Source: Sporolactobacillus sp. THM19-2 (GTDB lineage: Bacteria; Bacillota; Bacilli; Bacillales; Sporolactobacillaceae). Taken from it: a DNA stretch of 64,000 bases. Where the stretch lies: NCBI RefSeq assembly GCF_004153195.1, contig NZ_SEMC01000001.1:186001-250000 (forward strand), read 5' to 3'. Positions 46,100 to 55,806 of the stretch are shown here, piece by piece. The notes beneath the pieces were generated by a model that searched no databases, was not told where the DNA came from, and was given only the letters and a program-made list of their open reading frames with translations. A program made the position numbers and the translations under genes. Position 1 is the first letter of the stretch. Every line of letters starts with the position of its first letter.

Positions 46100-47542
46100 A
46101 TGAGAAAAACCAAAATTGTCTGCACACTGGGACCGGCAAGTGATTCAGTCGACCGCATGGTTGAACTGATTAACGCCGGGATGAATGTGGCACGTTTCAA
46201 CTTCTCTCACGGAGATCATGCAGAACATCATCAGAAAGTGGTCAATTTGAGAAAGGCAATGCAGATCACCGGAAAAACCGTTGGTATTCTGCTGGACACA
46301 AAGGGGCCGGAAATCCGCACGCATGATATGGCAACACCTGAAGTTCTTCTTGAAGAAGGCAAGTCAGTTGATATTTCAACAACCGAGGTTGCCGGAACAG
46401 CTGAGAAATTTTCAATCACTTATGCTGATCTGATCAATGATGTGAAAGTGGGTTCACGTATCCTGATTGATGACGGACTGGTTGAACTGGTTGTTACAGG
46501 TATTGATAAGGAGCATGGCCTGATTCATAACAAAATTATGAATACCGGTGTGCTCAAAAGCAAAAAGGGCATTATTGTGCCTAACGTAAGCATTAACCTG
46601 CCAGGTATGACCGATAAAGATGCAGATGACATTGTTTTCGGCATCGGCGAAGGCATTGACTACATCGCTGCATCCTTTGTCCGTCACGCTTCTGACGTTC
46701 ATGCCATCCGTAAACTGTGCAAGGAACACGGAGCCGATGATGTTTTCATTTTCCCGAAAATCGAAAGTCAGGAAGCTGTCGATAACATTGATGAAATCCT
46801 TGAAGCATCAGACGGCATCATGGTTGCCCGTGGTGACCTTGGCGTTGAAATTCCGCCGGAAGATGTACCACTGGTTCAGAAACGGCTCATTAAAATGTGC
46901 AATAAGGCAGGCAAGACGGTCATTACAGCCACTCAGATGCTCGACTCCATGATCAGGAATCCTCGCTGTACACGTGCTGAAGCAAGTGACGTGGCTAACG
47001 CGATTTTTGATGGGACGGATGCGATCATGCTGTCCGGTGAAACAGCTTCCGGTAAATGGCCAATTGAAGCTGTTAAAACGATGAACAACATTGCTACCAA
47101 GACAGAAACAGGACTGGATTATCATGCGATCCTGAACAGGGTAAGCGAATCCGGTGACAAAACGGTGACCGCTGCTATCGGAGAATCTGTGGCACATACG
47201 GCACTGACCCTCGACGTCGGCGCTATTATTACATCGACCGTCAGCGGCTATACTGCACGCGTCGTTGCACATTATCGTCCGAAAGCACCAATCATTGCCG
47301 TAACCAATTCAGAACGTGTGGCACACAAGATGTGTCTGACATGGGGTGTGACACCGATTCTGAGCAAAATGGCAAAATCAACAGATGAAATGTTTGAAAT
47401 TGCTGCGGACAGCGGTGTGAAGACCGGACTGGTTAAAAAGGGTGATCTGGTTGTCATTACTGCGGGTCTTCCGATTGCTGCAAAAGGCAAAACAAATGTA
47501 CTCAGAGTTCATCAGATTGGCGAAAGCCTGACTGAGGCATAA
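46100..47542 (+). CDS. pyk: Pyruvate kinase, without the Bacillus C-terminal extra domain
   Basis: A 480-residue enzyme making pyruvate and ATP from PEP. RKTKIVCTLGPAS opens the protein; NVARFNFSHG, DTKGPEIRT and IFPKIESQEAVDNIDEIL (about 215-232, catalytic lysine) and MVARGDLGVEIP follow; GDLVVITAGLPIAAKGKTN closes the C domain. Pyruvate kinases of B. subtilis and Geobacillus carry about 105 further residues (a PEP-utiliser-like domain), and these are absent here, with a terminator soon after the stop. The ATG at 46100 has a GGGGGT site. Confidence 0.95.
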   Translation: MRKTKIVCTLGPASDSVDRMVELINAGMNVARFNFSHGDHAEHHQKVVNLRKAMQITGKTVGILLDTKGPEIRTHDMATPEVLLEEGKSVDISTTEVAGTAEKFSITYADLINDVKVGSRILIDDGLVELVVTGIDKEHGLIHNKIMNTGVLKSKKGIIVPNVSINLPGMTDKDADDIVFGIGEGIDYIAASFVRHASDVHAIRKLCKEHGADDVFIFPKIESQEAVDNIDEILEASDGIMVARGDLGVEIPPEDVPLVQKRLIKMCNKAGKTVITATQMLDSMIRNPRCTRAEASDVANAIFDGTDAIMLSGETASGKWPIEAVKTMNNIATKTETGLDYHAILNRVSESGDKTVTAAIGESVAHTALTLDVGAIITSTVSGYTARVVAHYRPKAPIIAVTNSERVAHKMCLTWGVTPILSKMAKSTDEMFEIAADSGVKTGLVKKGDLVVITAGLPIAAKGKTNVLRVHQIGESLTEA

Positions 47543-47612
47543 GGAAAAATTCAGTCTGACGGTATCAAAGATGAATGATTTGTTTGATTCAGTCAGGTGC
47601 TGGTTTTATGAT

Positions 47613-47648
47613 AAGAGAAGGTACAAGATACCTTCTCTTTATTTTTTT
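47613..47648 (+). terminator. Terminator of the acc-pfkA-pyk operon
   Basis: A perfect 11-bp stem AAGAGAAGGTA (47613-47623) with 47629-47639, five-base loop, followed by a long T-rich run. Confidence 0.93.
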
Positions 47649-47678
47649 AAAGACATGAAAGTGACAGGAGTGTGACGA

Positions 47679-48101
47679 ATGAAAGTTTCCAGGACAAAAA
47701 TTGTTGTTCGTTATAATGAAACTGATAAAATGGGTATCGTACATCATAGCCAGTATGTAAACTGGTTTGAAGTCGGCCGGACAGACTGGATAAGAAAAGC
47801 CGGCATCCCATATAAGCAGATCGAAGAAAACGGGCTGATGATCCCGGTTATTGGTATCGAATTACACTATCACTCTCCTGCGACATTTGACGATGCGGTT
47901 ATTGTGGAAACTTCACTGAAAGCATATGACAGTATCAAGCTATCTTACCAGTACCGGATATTAAGAGAAGACAATGGCAAACTGCTGGCAGATGGGACAA
48001 GCAGCCACTGCTGGACAGACTCCAGAATGCATCCGGTATCACTGCGAAAGAAAAACCCTGAACTGGATCAGTTTATCAGGAAAGCGTCCGGATTAAACTA
48101 A
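47679..48101 (+). CDS. YbgC/FadM-type acyl-CoA thioesterase
   Basis: A 140-residue single hotdog-domain protein. RYNETDKMGIVHHSQYVNWFEVGR (about 10-33) is the 4-hydroxybenzoyl-CoA thioesterase-class signature with the catalytic aspartate in ETDKMG and the HH pair near the active site. It probably hydrolyses short or medium acyl-CoA esters. It sits between the pyk terminator and fxsA, where B. subtilis has no such gene. GGAG ribosome site before the ATG. Confidence 0.88.
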   Translation: MKVSRTKIVVRYNETDKMGIVHHSQYVNWFEVGRTDWIRKAGIPYKQIEENGLMIPVIGIELHYHSPATFDDAVIVETSLKAYDSIKLSYQYRILREDNGKLLADGTSSHCWTDSRMHPVSLRKKNPELDQFIRKASGLN

Positions 48102-48125
48102 TCCTGCGAGAGAGGACGTGTCCAC

Positions 48126-48533
48126 GTGTTAAGAAAGGGATTGATCATACTCTTACTTCTGGTTCTTGCTGAAGTCAGCCTGCTGATTTACATAGGACGG
48201 CTGATCGGTCCGCTGAGCACATTCCTGCTGCTTATCATCAGTGCCCTGTTCGGCCTCTGGACAGTGAAAAGGCAGGGGCTGTCGATTCTTCAGGAAATCA
48301 GATTTGATCTGAATAACCGAGTGATGCCGGGTGCGGCTCTGCTTGACGGGCTTTGTCTGGTTTTTGGCGGCTTTTTACTGGTTGTTCCCGGGTTTCTGAC
48401 GGATATAGCAGGCCTCCTGATCTTGATTCCCCGCGTTCGCAGCAGGGCGGTGGGATGGATCAGTGCCTGGATAAAGGACAGGATCAGCCGCGGCAGTCTG
48501 ACATTTTTTACGTCTTACAGAAGGAAGAGATAG
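48126..48533 (+). CDS. fxsA: Membrane protein FxsA
   Basis: A 135-residue protein with three hydrophobic segments (about 4-22, 26-46 and 72-98) and a basic C-terminal tail ending SYRRKR. The pattern EVSLLIYIGRLIGPLSTFLLLIISALFGLWTVKRQGLSIL is typical of FxsA, which in E. coli relieves phage T7 exclusion by F plasmid when overproduced; its normal role is unknown. Start GTG with an AGAGGACG site. Its position between pyk and ytvI matches B. subtilis ytzA/fxsA. Confidence 0.9.
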   Translation: MLRKGLIILLLLVLAEVSLLIYIGRLIGPLSTFLLLIISALFGLWTVKRQGLSILQEIRFDLNNRVMPGAALLDGLCLVFGGFLLVVPGFLTDIAGLLILIPRVRSRAVGWISAWIKDRISRGSLTFFTSYRRKR

Positions 48534-48546
48534 GGCCTGCTTTTTT

Positions 48547-49680
48547 TCAGGTTTTCCGGCCGATGATAAAGGCCCAGGTGTCTTTCAGAACTCCGGAGTG
48601 ATAAAGAGATCTGACCACAATAAGCAGCACAGGTCCAATAACAAGTCCTGAGAAACCCAGCCATCTGAATCCGAAATAAAGGGCCACAAGAGAAGCCAGG
48701 GGGTCAATCCCAATGGTGGCGGACAGGATCTTCGGTTCAAGAAGCTGCCGTTGGATGACAACAGTCAGATAAAGTGCTGAGAGGGTAAGTGCAAGGGGAT
48801 AGTTCTGTATGATCATATGGTACAGGATCCACGGAATAAAGATCACTCCGGTACCAAGATAAGGGATCAGGTCAACTGAACCGGCGATAACGGCAATGGT
48901 AAATGGATGACTGACCCCAATACATAACAGACCGAAATAAATCAGAAGAAAAGTTATGGTGACAAGGATAAACTGGGCACGAATAAATCCCGCACAGGTT
49001 TGTTTCAGATCCTTCCAGACTTGCAGGGCGGGTGTCTGTATCGCAGTCAGAGAAATCAGAGACAGACGCTGCCTGATTTTATCCGTATCTTTTGATATGA
49101 AAAAAGCGGCAAGAAAAACAAACAGCGCGGACAGCAGCGTATCAGGTAAAGATGAGATAAAATGGGTCAGACTGATGACAAGTCGTCCAGCGCTGTCGTT
49201 CAGAAAGTCAACCAATGTACCGGTCATACTCTCGATATTCAGACGCAGAGCCTGCTGCTGACCGGGACTGAGACCGGAAAACAGATGAACGGCCCGTTCC
49301 CATGCTGGAACGAGTCGGGAAAAAAAGAGATTCTGCAGATCACCAATCAAAGCGTCAAGGTGGCCGGGCACTGTTTTTGACAGAACTGTAATGCCTTTGA
49401 TAAGCGATACAGCAGCAAAGAGCATCAATCCGATAACTGCCGAAAATAACAGAAATAACACAACAAAAGCAGACAGCCCCCTCGGGATGCCTGTTTTTTT
49501 TTCCAGTAATGAGACCAGTGGATTAAGGAGCAGCGAAAGCAGGCAGGCAATCAGAAATGGGAAGGCAAACCGAACGGTAAGGTACGTAAAGAACAGAATA
49601 AGCACAACCAGTGCAAGAACGAACAAAGCACGGAGAGCTATTGAGAGATATATTTTTATAGACTTTTCACCAGCCTTCAT
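48547..49680 (-). CDS. ytvI: AI-2E family (PerM) membrane transporter YtvI
   Basis: A 377-residue membrane protein with about eight helices arranged as in the UPF0118/AI-2E transporter family: RFAFPFLIACLLSLLLNPLVSLLEKKTGIPRGLSAF near the start and GVSHPFTIAVIAGSVDLIPYLGTGVIFIPWILY in the later half (the conserved PxGp/DLIPYLG region). Substrate unknown. An AAGGTGGGG site before the ATG at 49680 sets the start. It converges on fxsA with a 13-base gap. Confidence 0.88.
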   Translation of the reverse strand: MKAGEKSIKIYLSIALRALFVLALVVLILFFTYLTVRFAFPFLIACLLSLLLNPLVSLLEKKTGIPRGLSAFVVLFLLFSAVIGLMLFAAVSLIKGITVLSKTVPGHLDALIGDLQNLFFSRLVPAWERAVHLFSGLSPGQQQALRLNIESMTGTLVDFLNDSAGRLVISLTHFISSLPDTLLSALFVFLAAFFISKDTDKIRQRLSLISLTAIQTPALQVWKDLKQTCAGFIRAQFILVTITFLLIYFGLLCIGVSHPFTIAVIAGSVDLIPYLGTGVIFIPWILYHMIIQNYPLALTLSALYLTVVIQRQLLEPKILSATIGIDPLASLVALYFGFRWLGFSGLVIGPVLLIVVRSLYHSGVLKDTWAFIIGRKT

Positions 49681-49790
49681 GGTGCACCCCACCTTGTCCA
49701 TACATGGTATGTCGCTTGTTAAACAGTTATAACAGGAACATGACCTGATGTGTCAGAGTTGTGAAATTTATTTTCGCCTGGCCTTTTTTG

Positions 49791-49819
49791 TTCACAAAAT
49801 CGACGCAAACAGATATAAT
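49791..49819 (+). promoter_or_regulatory. citZ sigma-A promoter
   Basis: TTCACA (49791-49796), 17-base spacer, TATAAT (49814-49819), giving a start near 49826 and a leader of about 88 bases containing the cre site. Confidence 0.8.
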
Positions 49820-49856
49820 CAAATTGAACGATCGTGATCTTTTGGGTCCCAATTTA

Positions 49857-49870
49857 TTAAGCGCTTACAA
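49857..49870 (-). promoter_or_regulatory. cre (CcpA) site in the citZ leader
   Basis: On the minus strand TTGTAAGCGCTTAA, matching the TGTAANCGNTTNCA-type catabolite response element around the central GCGC. About 30-45 bases downstream of the predicted start, where CcpA would act as a roadblock. CcpA control of citZ is established in B. subtilis. Confidence 0.75.
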
Positions 49871-49913
49871 ATTGCTCCCGGAAACTGAATTATTTTAAGG
49901 AGGGGTTCTTGCA

Positions 49914-51029
49914 ATGACAGCAACAAAAGGACTGGAAGGGGTTGTCGCAACGACTTCCGCAATTAGTTCTATTAACCATGACGTACTGACATATCGTGGC
50001 TACAGTATTCAGGATCTCGCGAAGTATTCGTCCTTTGAAGAAGTGGTTTATTTACTCTGGAAAGGTGAGTTACCTGACCTCGATCAACTGAAATCATTTA
50101 AAAAGAAAATCGCTGAAAATGCGCAGGTCCCTGATGAAATTTTTGAGCAGATCAAAACCTGGCCCATCCATAATGTGCATCCGATGGCGGTGCTCAGAAC
50201 AGCAGTTTCTGCTCTTGGTTTATTTGATCCGGATGCTGACAAAAGGGATTTGAAGGCGAATACCGAAAAAGCGATCCGCCTTCAGGCAAAGATTGGAACG
50301 ATTGTTGCTGGCTTCGCAAGGATACGGGAGGGAAAAGAACCGGTTGCTCCGCGCTCGGACCTCAATTTAGCAGCGAATTTTCTGTATATGCTGAAAAACA
50401 AAGTGCCTACAGAAACGGAAGCCAGAGTATTTGATACGGCCATGATTCTCCATGCTGATCACGAACTGAATGCGTCGACCTTTACAGCACGCGTCTGTGT
50501 GGCTACTCTTTCCGATATTTATTCGGGCGTCACGGCAGCGATCGGCGCCCTGAAAGGACCACTGCACGGCGGGGCCAATGAACAGGTCATGAACACACTG
50601 GAGAAAATCGGTTCTCCGGAAAAAGCTGAAGATTTCATTGAAAATGCTCTGGCTAAAAAACAAAAGATCATGGGATTCGGCCACAGAGTCTACAAGAACG
50701 GTGATCCAAGAGCGCGTATCATTAAAAAAATGGCAGAAGAGCTGACTCAAAACACCGATAACGAAAAATGGTTCGATATGTCGCTGCATATTGAAGAAAT
50801 CATGAAGGAAAAGAAGGGACTCCTTCCGAATACGGATTTCTACTCTGCAACGTTTTATCACTCACTTGGTATAGAAAACGATCTGTTCACACCGATCTTT
50901 GCGGTCAGCAGGACGTCAGGATGGGTGGCTCATATCCTTGAACAATATAATGATAACCGGCTGATTCGTCCAAGAGCGGAATATAATGGACCTGCACAGC
51001 GTTCTTATGTTCCTATGTCTGAAAGATGA
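49914..51029 (+). CDS. citZ: Citrate synthase II
   Basis: A 371-residue enzyme condensing oxaloacetate and acetyl-CoA. The catalytic histidines are in LKGPLHGGANEQV (about 217-229) and GFGHRVYKNGDPRA (about 255-268), and the aspartate in LPNTDFYSA (about 304-312). RSYVPMSER is the usual Bacillus C-terminus. AAGGAGGGG precedes the ATG. First of the citZ-icd-mdh block. Confidence 0.96.
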   Translation: MTATKGLEGVVATTSAISSINHDVLTYRGYSIQDLAKYSSFEEVVYLLWKGELPDLDQLKSFKKKIAENAQVPDEIFEQIKTWPIHNVHPMAVLRTAVSALGLFDPDADKRDLKANTEKAIRLQAKIGTIVAGFARIREGKEPVAPRSDLNLAANFLYMLKNKVPTETEARVFDTAMILHADHELNASTFTARVCVATLSDIYSGVTAAIGALKGPLHGGANEQVMNTLEKIGSPEKAEDFIENALAKKQKIMGFGHRVYKNGDPRARIIKKMAEELTQNTDNEKWFDMSLHIEEIMKEKKGLLPNTDFYSATFYHSLGIENDLFTPIFAVSRTSGWVAHILEQYNDNRLIRPRAEYNGPAQRSYVPMSER

Positions 51030-51129
51030 CGGAAAGAGAGGAAGAATACAGGGTCCCGAACGTTCGAAAAACTGTTATAATAGAACTGGAAAATGAAAAG
51101 CGACTTAATAGTCTGGAGGTTGGTATGAC

Positions 51130-52398
51130 TTGACACAGGGCGCGAAGATAACTGTAGAAAACGGAGTACTCCACGTACCGGACCAGCCTGTAATCCCTTT
51201 TATTGAAGGGGACGGCATCGGTCCGGACATCTGGAAGGCAGCTTCAAGGGTTTTTGATGCTGCCGTCGAGAAAGCTTACGATGGTAATAAGAAAATTGTC
51301 TGGAAGGAAGTTCTTGCTGGTCAGAAAGCCTTTGACCATACTGGTAACTGGTTACCGGAAGCGACCCTCGATGCGATCAAAAAATATATTATCGCCATTA
51401 AAGGCCCACTTACGACACCTGTAGGTGGTGGGATCCGCTCATTGAATGTTGCCCTGCGTCAGCAGCTGGATCTCTTTACCTGTCTGCGACCCGTTCGTTA
51501 TTTTCAGGGCGTTCCTTCCCCGGTCAGACACCCTGAACAGGTGGACATGGTTATTTTCCGTGAAAATACGGAAGACATTTATGCGGGCATTGAATTTGAG
51601 TCTGGTACTCCGGAAGTACAGAAGTTGATTCATTTTCTGCAAAATGAAATGAATGTACGCAAAATCCGTTTTCCTGAATCATCGGGGATAGGTGTCAAGC
51701 CGGTTTCTAAGGAAGGCACCGAACGTCTGGTTCGCGCGGCAATCCGTTATGCCATTCAGGAGGGGCGAAAGAGTGTAACGCTCGTCCACAAGGGAAATAT
51801 CATGAAGTTTACAGAGGGTGCCTTCAAAAACTGGGGCTACAGTCTGGCAGAAAAGGAGTTTCCCGATCAGACCTTTACCTGGCGTCAGTTTGATACGATC
51901 GCTGCTGAAAAGGGAAAGGATGCAGCAAACGAGGCGCAAAAGCAGGCTGAGGATGCCGGGCGCATCATTATAAAAGATGCCATTGCGGATAATTTTCTGC
52001 AGCAGATTCTCACACGACCTGCTGAATATGATGTTGTCGCAACGATGAATCTCGACGGAGATTACATCTCTGATGCACTCGCAGCCCAGGTCGGCGGGAT
52101 CGGCATCGCTCCCGGTGCCAATATTAACTATGAAACAGGCGTCGCTATTTTTGAGGCGACACATGGTACGGCACCGAAATATGCCGGAATGGACAAAGTG
52201 AATCCATCCTCTATCATTCTGTCCGGCGTCCTGATGTTTGAACACCTGAAATGGTATGAAGCGGCAAATCTAATTACGAACGCCATTGAAAAAACGATTT
52301 CGGCGAAAATCGTAACTTATGATTTTGCACGTCTGATGAGTGATGCTAAAGAAGTAAAGTGTTCGGAATTTGCCGATGCAGTTATTGCGAACATGTGA
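51130..52398 (+). CDS. icd: Isocitrate dehydrogenase (NADP-dependent)
   Basis: A 422-residue enzyme. The substrate loop [20 protein letters not shown] contains the serine that E. coli AceK phosphorylates. [13 protein letters not shown] and the NADP-selecting [17 protein letters not shown] (K and Y in APKYAG as in NADP enzymes) are present. Start TTG with GGAGGTTGG; an upstream ATG at 51124 reads into a stop. TATAAT at 51076-51081 may mark an internal promoter, without a clear -35. Confidence 0.95.
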   Translation: MTQGAKITVENGVLHVPDQPVIPFIEGDGIGPDIWKAASRVFDAAVEKAYDGNKKIVWKEVLAGQKAFDHTGNWLPEATLDAIKKYIIAIKGPLTTPVGGGIRSLNVALRQQLDLFTCLRPVRYFQGVPSPVRHPEQVDMVIFRENTEDIYAGIEFESGTPEVQKLIHFLQNEMNVRKIRFPESSGIGVKPVSKEGTERLVRAAIRYAIQEGRKSVTLVHKGNIMKFTEGAFKNWGYSLAEKEFPDQTFTWRQFDTIAAEKGKDAANEAQKQAEDAGRIIIKDAIADNFLQQILTRPAEYDVVATMNLDGDYISDALAAQVGGIGIAPGANINYETGVAIFEATHGTAPKYAGMDKVNPSSIILSGVLMFEHLKWYEAANLITNAIEKTISAKIVTYDFARLMSDAKEVKCSEFADAVIANM

Positions 52399-52544
52399 AC
52401 CCTGGATCTGTGCTCTGAATCCAGACAATAGGCCTGCAGACTGAACTGACTTATGCCGGTTAGCCTGATTTCGGCTTATTCTAAAATGACAGCGCATACA
52501 TCATGACCGGGCTGGTTTCGATTTTATGATGAGGAGGAATCGTT

Positions 52545-53480
52545 ATGTCTGCTAATCGCAAAAAAGTCACAGTCGTTGGAGCGGGTTTTACAGGATCAAC
52601 AACCGCCTTTTTACTTGCCCAGAAGGAACTTGCAAATGTCGTTCTTGTTGATCTTCCCAAACTGGAGAAACCGGTAAGGGGCAAGGCTCTGGATATGCTT
52701 GAATCTTCACCGGTTCAGGGATTCGATACGAAAATCACGGGTACATCGGATTACGCCAGAACAGCGGATTCGGATCTTGTCATCATTACGGCGGGCATTG
52801 CCCGAAAACCGGGAATGAGCCGCGAAGATCTTGTTTCGGTTAATGCGGGGATTATGAAAGAAGTCACCCGACAAATCGTTCATTACTCTCCGGACTGCAT
52901 CATTATCGTACTGAGTAATCCAGTGGATGCTATGACCTTCACTGTGTTCAGGGAATCCGGTTTACCCAGGAGTCGTGTGATCGGTCAGTCCGGGGTGCTG
53001 GATACAGCCCGGTTCAGAACATTTATCGCTCAGGAATTGAATGTCTCAGTAAAAGATATCACCGGTTTTGTTCTGGGCGGGCATGGTGACTCTATGGTGC
53101 CGCTGATCCGCTATTCTCATGCCGGGGGTGTACCGGTCAGCACGTTAATTTCTGAAGAGAAATTAAAGCAGATTATTGAGCGGACACGGAAAGGCGGCGG
53201 TGAAATTGTGTCACTCCTGGGAAATGGCAGTGCATACTATGCACCGGCCGCCGCCCTTTGTCAGATGGCTGAAGCCGTACTGAAAGATCAGCGAAGAATT
53301 CTTCCGGCTATTGCCCTTCTTGATGGCGAATACGGCTACAGCGGACTATATCTGGGTGTTCCGGTTATTCTCGGTAAAAACGGGATAGAAAAGGTTATTG
53401 AACTGGATCTGACAAGCGATGAGAAATCAGCCCTTGACCGTTCCGCGGATTCAGTAAGAAACGTTCTTCAAATCATGTAA
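52545..53480 (+). CDS. mdh: Malate dehydrogenase
   Basis: A 311-residue LDH-like malate dehydrogenase. NAD-binding GAGFTGST (about 11-18) is followed by the NAD-selecting aspartate in [23 protein letters not shown] has the malate-selective arginines (about 80-92), and [10 protein letters not shown] (about 177-186) the catalytic histidine. GAGGAGG precedes the ATG. A strong terminator follows, so it ends the citZ-icd-mdh block. Confidence 0.96.
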   Translation: MSANRKKVTVVGAGFTGSTTAFLLAQKELANVVLVDLPKLEKPVRGKALDMLESSPVQGFDTKITGTSDYARTADSDLVIITAGIARKPGMSREDLVSVNAGIMKEVTRQIVHYSPDCIIIVLSNPVDAMTFTVFRESGLPRSRVIGQSGVLDTARFRTFIAQELNVSVKDITGFVLGGHGDSMVPLIRYSHAGGVPVSTLISEEKLKQIIERTRKGGGEIVSLLGNGSAYYAPAAALCQMAEAVLKDQRRILPAIALLDGEYGYSGLYLGVPVILGKNGIEKVIELDLTSDEKSALDRSADSVRNVLQIM

Positions 53481-53602
53481 ACAGCACATGCAGAAAAACT
53501 TGCCGACGGGCATGTCACAGGCGCCATCAGAGACCTGACTTTCTGATCCCTGTTCCTGCAAAAATTTTAACAAATAAAAAAATCAGCTTTGAATGCTTTC
53601 AG

Positions 53603-53639
53603 CCGGTAATCCAGTAAGACACGGATCACCGGTTTTTTT
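53603..53639 (+). terminator. Terminator of citZ-icd-mdh
   Basis: CCGGTAATCC (53603-53612) pairs with GGATCACCGG (53623-53632) with one mismatch, followed by seven T residues. The stretch 53481-53602 before it shows nothing else. Confidence 0.9.
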
Positions 53640-53708
53640 GTTTACATCCTGGAAATGATGGCATAGTAATACCGATGATTCATTCCAAAAATAGCGACAA
53701 AATCCGTC

Positions 53709-53758
53709 TTTACAATAAATTTACATGACGTTTATACGTCATTAAAACAATCTCTTTA
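53709..53758 (+). promoter_or_regulatory. PHO box (PhoP binding site) of the pst operon
   Basis: Five hexamers at exact 11-bp spacing: TTTACA (53709), TTTACA (53720), TTTATA (53731), TTAAAA (53742) and TCTTTA (53753). This matches the TT(A/T/C)ACA direct-repeat code of B. subtilis PhoP. A TATAAG-like -10 follows at about 53761. It predicts induction of pst by phosphate starvation through the neighbouring PhoPR. Confidence 0.85.
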
Positions 53759-53807
53759 TTATAAGAAGTGTTCTAAGGTACGTACATTTGAGGGGGAAAA
53801 AAGTCTG

Positions 53808-54707
53808 ATGAAAAAGAAAAGTTTGCTCAGTATGGGCATGATGCTTGCTCTGTCGCTTATTCTTGTTCTCGGAGCCTGCGGGAATGGCAGCAGTTCAGCC
53901 GACAGCAGCTCAGAATCCCTGTCAGGGAAAATTACGGTTGGTGGTTCAACTGCTCTTCAGCCTCTTGCCGCACAGGCAGCAAAAGATTTTATGGAGAAAA
54001 ATCCCGGGGTACAGATTGATGTGCAGGGCGGCGGCAGCGGTGCCGGACTGACTGAAGTATCTTCTGGGAATTTTGATATCGGCATGTCAGACCTTTTTGC
54101 GGAAGAAAAGGGCGTTGATGCATCCGCACTGAAGGATTACAAAGTAGGCGTTGTCGGTATGACAGCTGCCGTCAACCCGAAAGCCGGCGTAAAGAATCTG
54201 TCCAGGGAAGATCTGAAGAAGGTATTTACGGGCAAAGTGAAGAACTGGAAAGAAGTTGGCGGTAAAAATGTTAAGATCACATTAGTTAACCGTCCCGATG
54301 GTTCAGGTACACGCGCAACCTTCGATAAGTTCGCACTTGACGGCGAAACACCTGCGGAAGGTATTACTCAGGATTCAACAAACACAGTGAAGAAAATCGT
54401 AGCTGAAACCCCCGGGGCTATCGGTTATATGGCTCTGTCGTACTTCACAGAAGGCGATGACTCAGTTGTTAAACTGTCCATTGACGGTGTCGAAGCGAAT
54501 GAAGAGAATATCACTGCCGGTAAATTTCCAGTCTGGGCTTATGAACATATGTATACAAAAGGCGAACCCAAGCCGCTTGTAAAAGCGTTCCTTGACTACA
54601 TGCTGAGCGATGAAGTTCAGTCGAAAGCAGTTCCGGCACAGGGATATATTTCCGAAGCCAAGATGGCTGTTCAGCGTGATGCAAAGGGTGAACAATCTAA
54701 TAAATAA
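53808..54707 (+). CDS. pstS: Phosphate-binding lipoprotein of the Pst transporter
   Basis: A 299-residue secreted lipoprotein. The signal peptide with lipobox LGAC (about 21-24) gives a lipidated cysteine, followed by a serine-rich linker. The binding-protein domain has GGSTALQPLAAQAAKDF (phosphate loop, about 45-61) and NRPDGSGTRATFDKF (about 163-177). It captures phosphate outside the membrane for PstCAB. AGGGGG lies before the ATG. First gene of pstSCAB, directly below the PHO box. Confidence 0.95.
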   Translation: MKKKSLLSMGMMLALSLILVLGACGNGSSSADSSSESLSGKITVGGSTALQPLAAQAAKDFMEKNPGVQIDVQGGGSGAGLTEVSSGNFDIGMSDLFAEEKGVDASALKDYKVGVVGMTAAVNPKAGVKNLSREDLKKVFTGKVKNWKEVGGKNVKITLVNRPDGSGTRATFDKFALDGETPAEGITQDSTNTVKKIVAETPGAIGYMALSYFTEGDDSVVKLSIDGVEANEENITAGKFPVWAYEHMYTKGEPKPLVKAFLDYMLSDEVQSKAVPAQGYISEAKMAVQRDAKGEQSNK

Positions 54708-54764
54708 TGTCGAAAGACAATGAATGATACGTTATAATGTAATTGAAGAAAAAACTACTGGATT

Positions 54765-54803
54765 GGCTGAGCGGGATAACTTTGTTATGTCCCGCTCTAA
54801 GCC
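54765..54803 (+). other. Strong hairpin between pstS and pstC
   Basis: GGCT-GAGCGGGATAAC pairs with GTTA-TG-TCCCGCTC-TA-AGCC with short bulges and a three-base loop. No T-run follows, so full termination is unlikely. It most likely protects the pstS message or attenuates transcription, giving more PstS than membrane subunits. Confidence 0.7.
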
Positions 54804-54849
54804 ATATCCTGTACACTTATTATTTGCCATAGAAAAATGAGGTGCAATT

Positions 54850-55806
54850 ATGAGAGCGGACAGTGAGAAGCTGAATCCTTCTCTGGACACCCGGTCCAAT
54901 TTGCTGAAACAAAAGGGTATCTTGAAAAGATTTACCGACCGCAACAGTGAAGACAGAGGAAAGTTGTTTATTTACAGCAGTGCTTTTCTGGTTATCATTG
55001 CAGTGCTTGCTATTACTCTGTTTTTAACAATTCAGGGTTTGCGGTCCTTTGTTGTGGACCATTTAAATCCATGGTCATTTCTGACGGGGACGGAGTGGTA
55101 TCCGGATCGCGCCGGTAACCCCTCATTCGGTGCATTTCCGTTTATTTATGGATCCGTCGTCGTCACGCTGCTTGCTGCTTTAATCGCAACACCTATAGCC
55201 GTAGGAACAGCGATATTTATGGCGGAGCTGTCAAAAAAATGGGGCCAGAAAATCATGCAGCCGATTATTGAAATACTTGTCGGTATTCCTTCGGTTGTCT
55301 ATGGCTTAATCGGCCTTTCTATTGTTGTCCCGTTTATGCGGGAACATTTTGGTGGTTCAGGATTTAATATGCTTGCCGGTGCAATCGTCGTCGGAATAAT
55401 GATTCTGCCGACAGTAGCCAGTATCTCGGCAGACAGCATTCGCGCTGTACCGGACTCCCTTCGTGAAGCTTCTTACGCCATCGGCGGGACAAAGTGGCAG
55501 ACGATCTGGCGTGTTGTCATCCCAGCCGCCGGATCTAGCCTGATCACTGCGATTGTTCTGGGGATGTCACGGGCGTTCGGAGAGGCCCTTGCTGTTCAAA
55601 TGGTCATCGGGAACACACGGGTGATCCCGCATTCACTGCTGGATCCGGGTGCAACACTGACCACAGTCATTACATCAAGTATGGGTGAAACGACAGCCGG
55701 GAGTGTTACGAACGACGCACTTTGGTCACTCGGCCTTATTCTCCTGATCATTTCTTACATTTTCATTATTATTCTTCGCTTCCTGTCTAAAAGGAGGGCT
55801 TACTGA
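54850..55806 (+). CDS. pstC: Phosphate ABC transporter permease PstC
   Basis: A 318-residue membrane protein with a hydrophilic N-terminus (about 1-38), an anchoring helix and five or six further helices. The binding-protein-dependent permease motif is seen in REASYAIGGTKWQTIWRVVIPAAG (EAA loop, about 206-229) and MSRAFGEALAVQMVIG. It pairs with PstA to form the channel. It overlaps pstA by one base. Confidence 0.94.
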   Translation: MRADSEKLNPSLDTRSNLLKQKGILKRFTDRNSEDRGKLFIYSSAFLVIIAVLAITLFLTIQGLRSFVVDHLNPWSFLTGTEWYPDRAGNPSFGAFPFIYGSVVVTLLAALIATPIAVGTAIFMAELSKKWGQKIMQPIIEILVGIPSVVYGLIGLSIVVPFMREHFGGSGFNMLAGAIVVGIMILPTVASISADSIRAVPDSLREASYAIGGTKWQTIWRVVIPAAGSSLITAIVLGMSRAFGEALAVQMVIGNTRVIPHSLLDPGATLTTVITSSMGETTAGSVTNDALWSLGLILLIISYIFIIILRFLSKRRAY

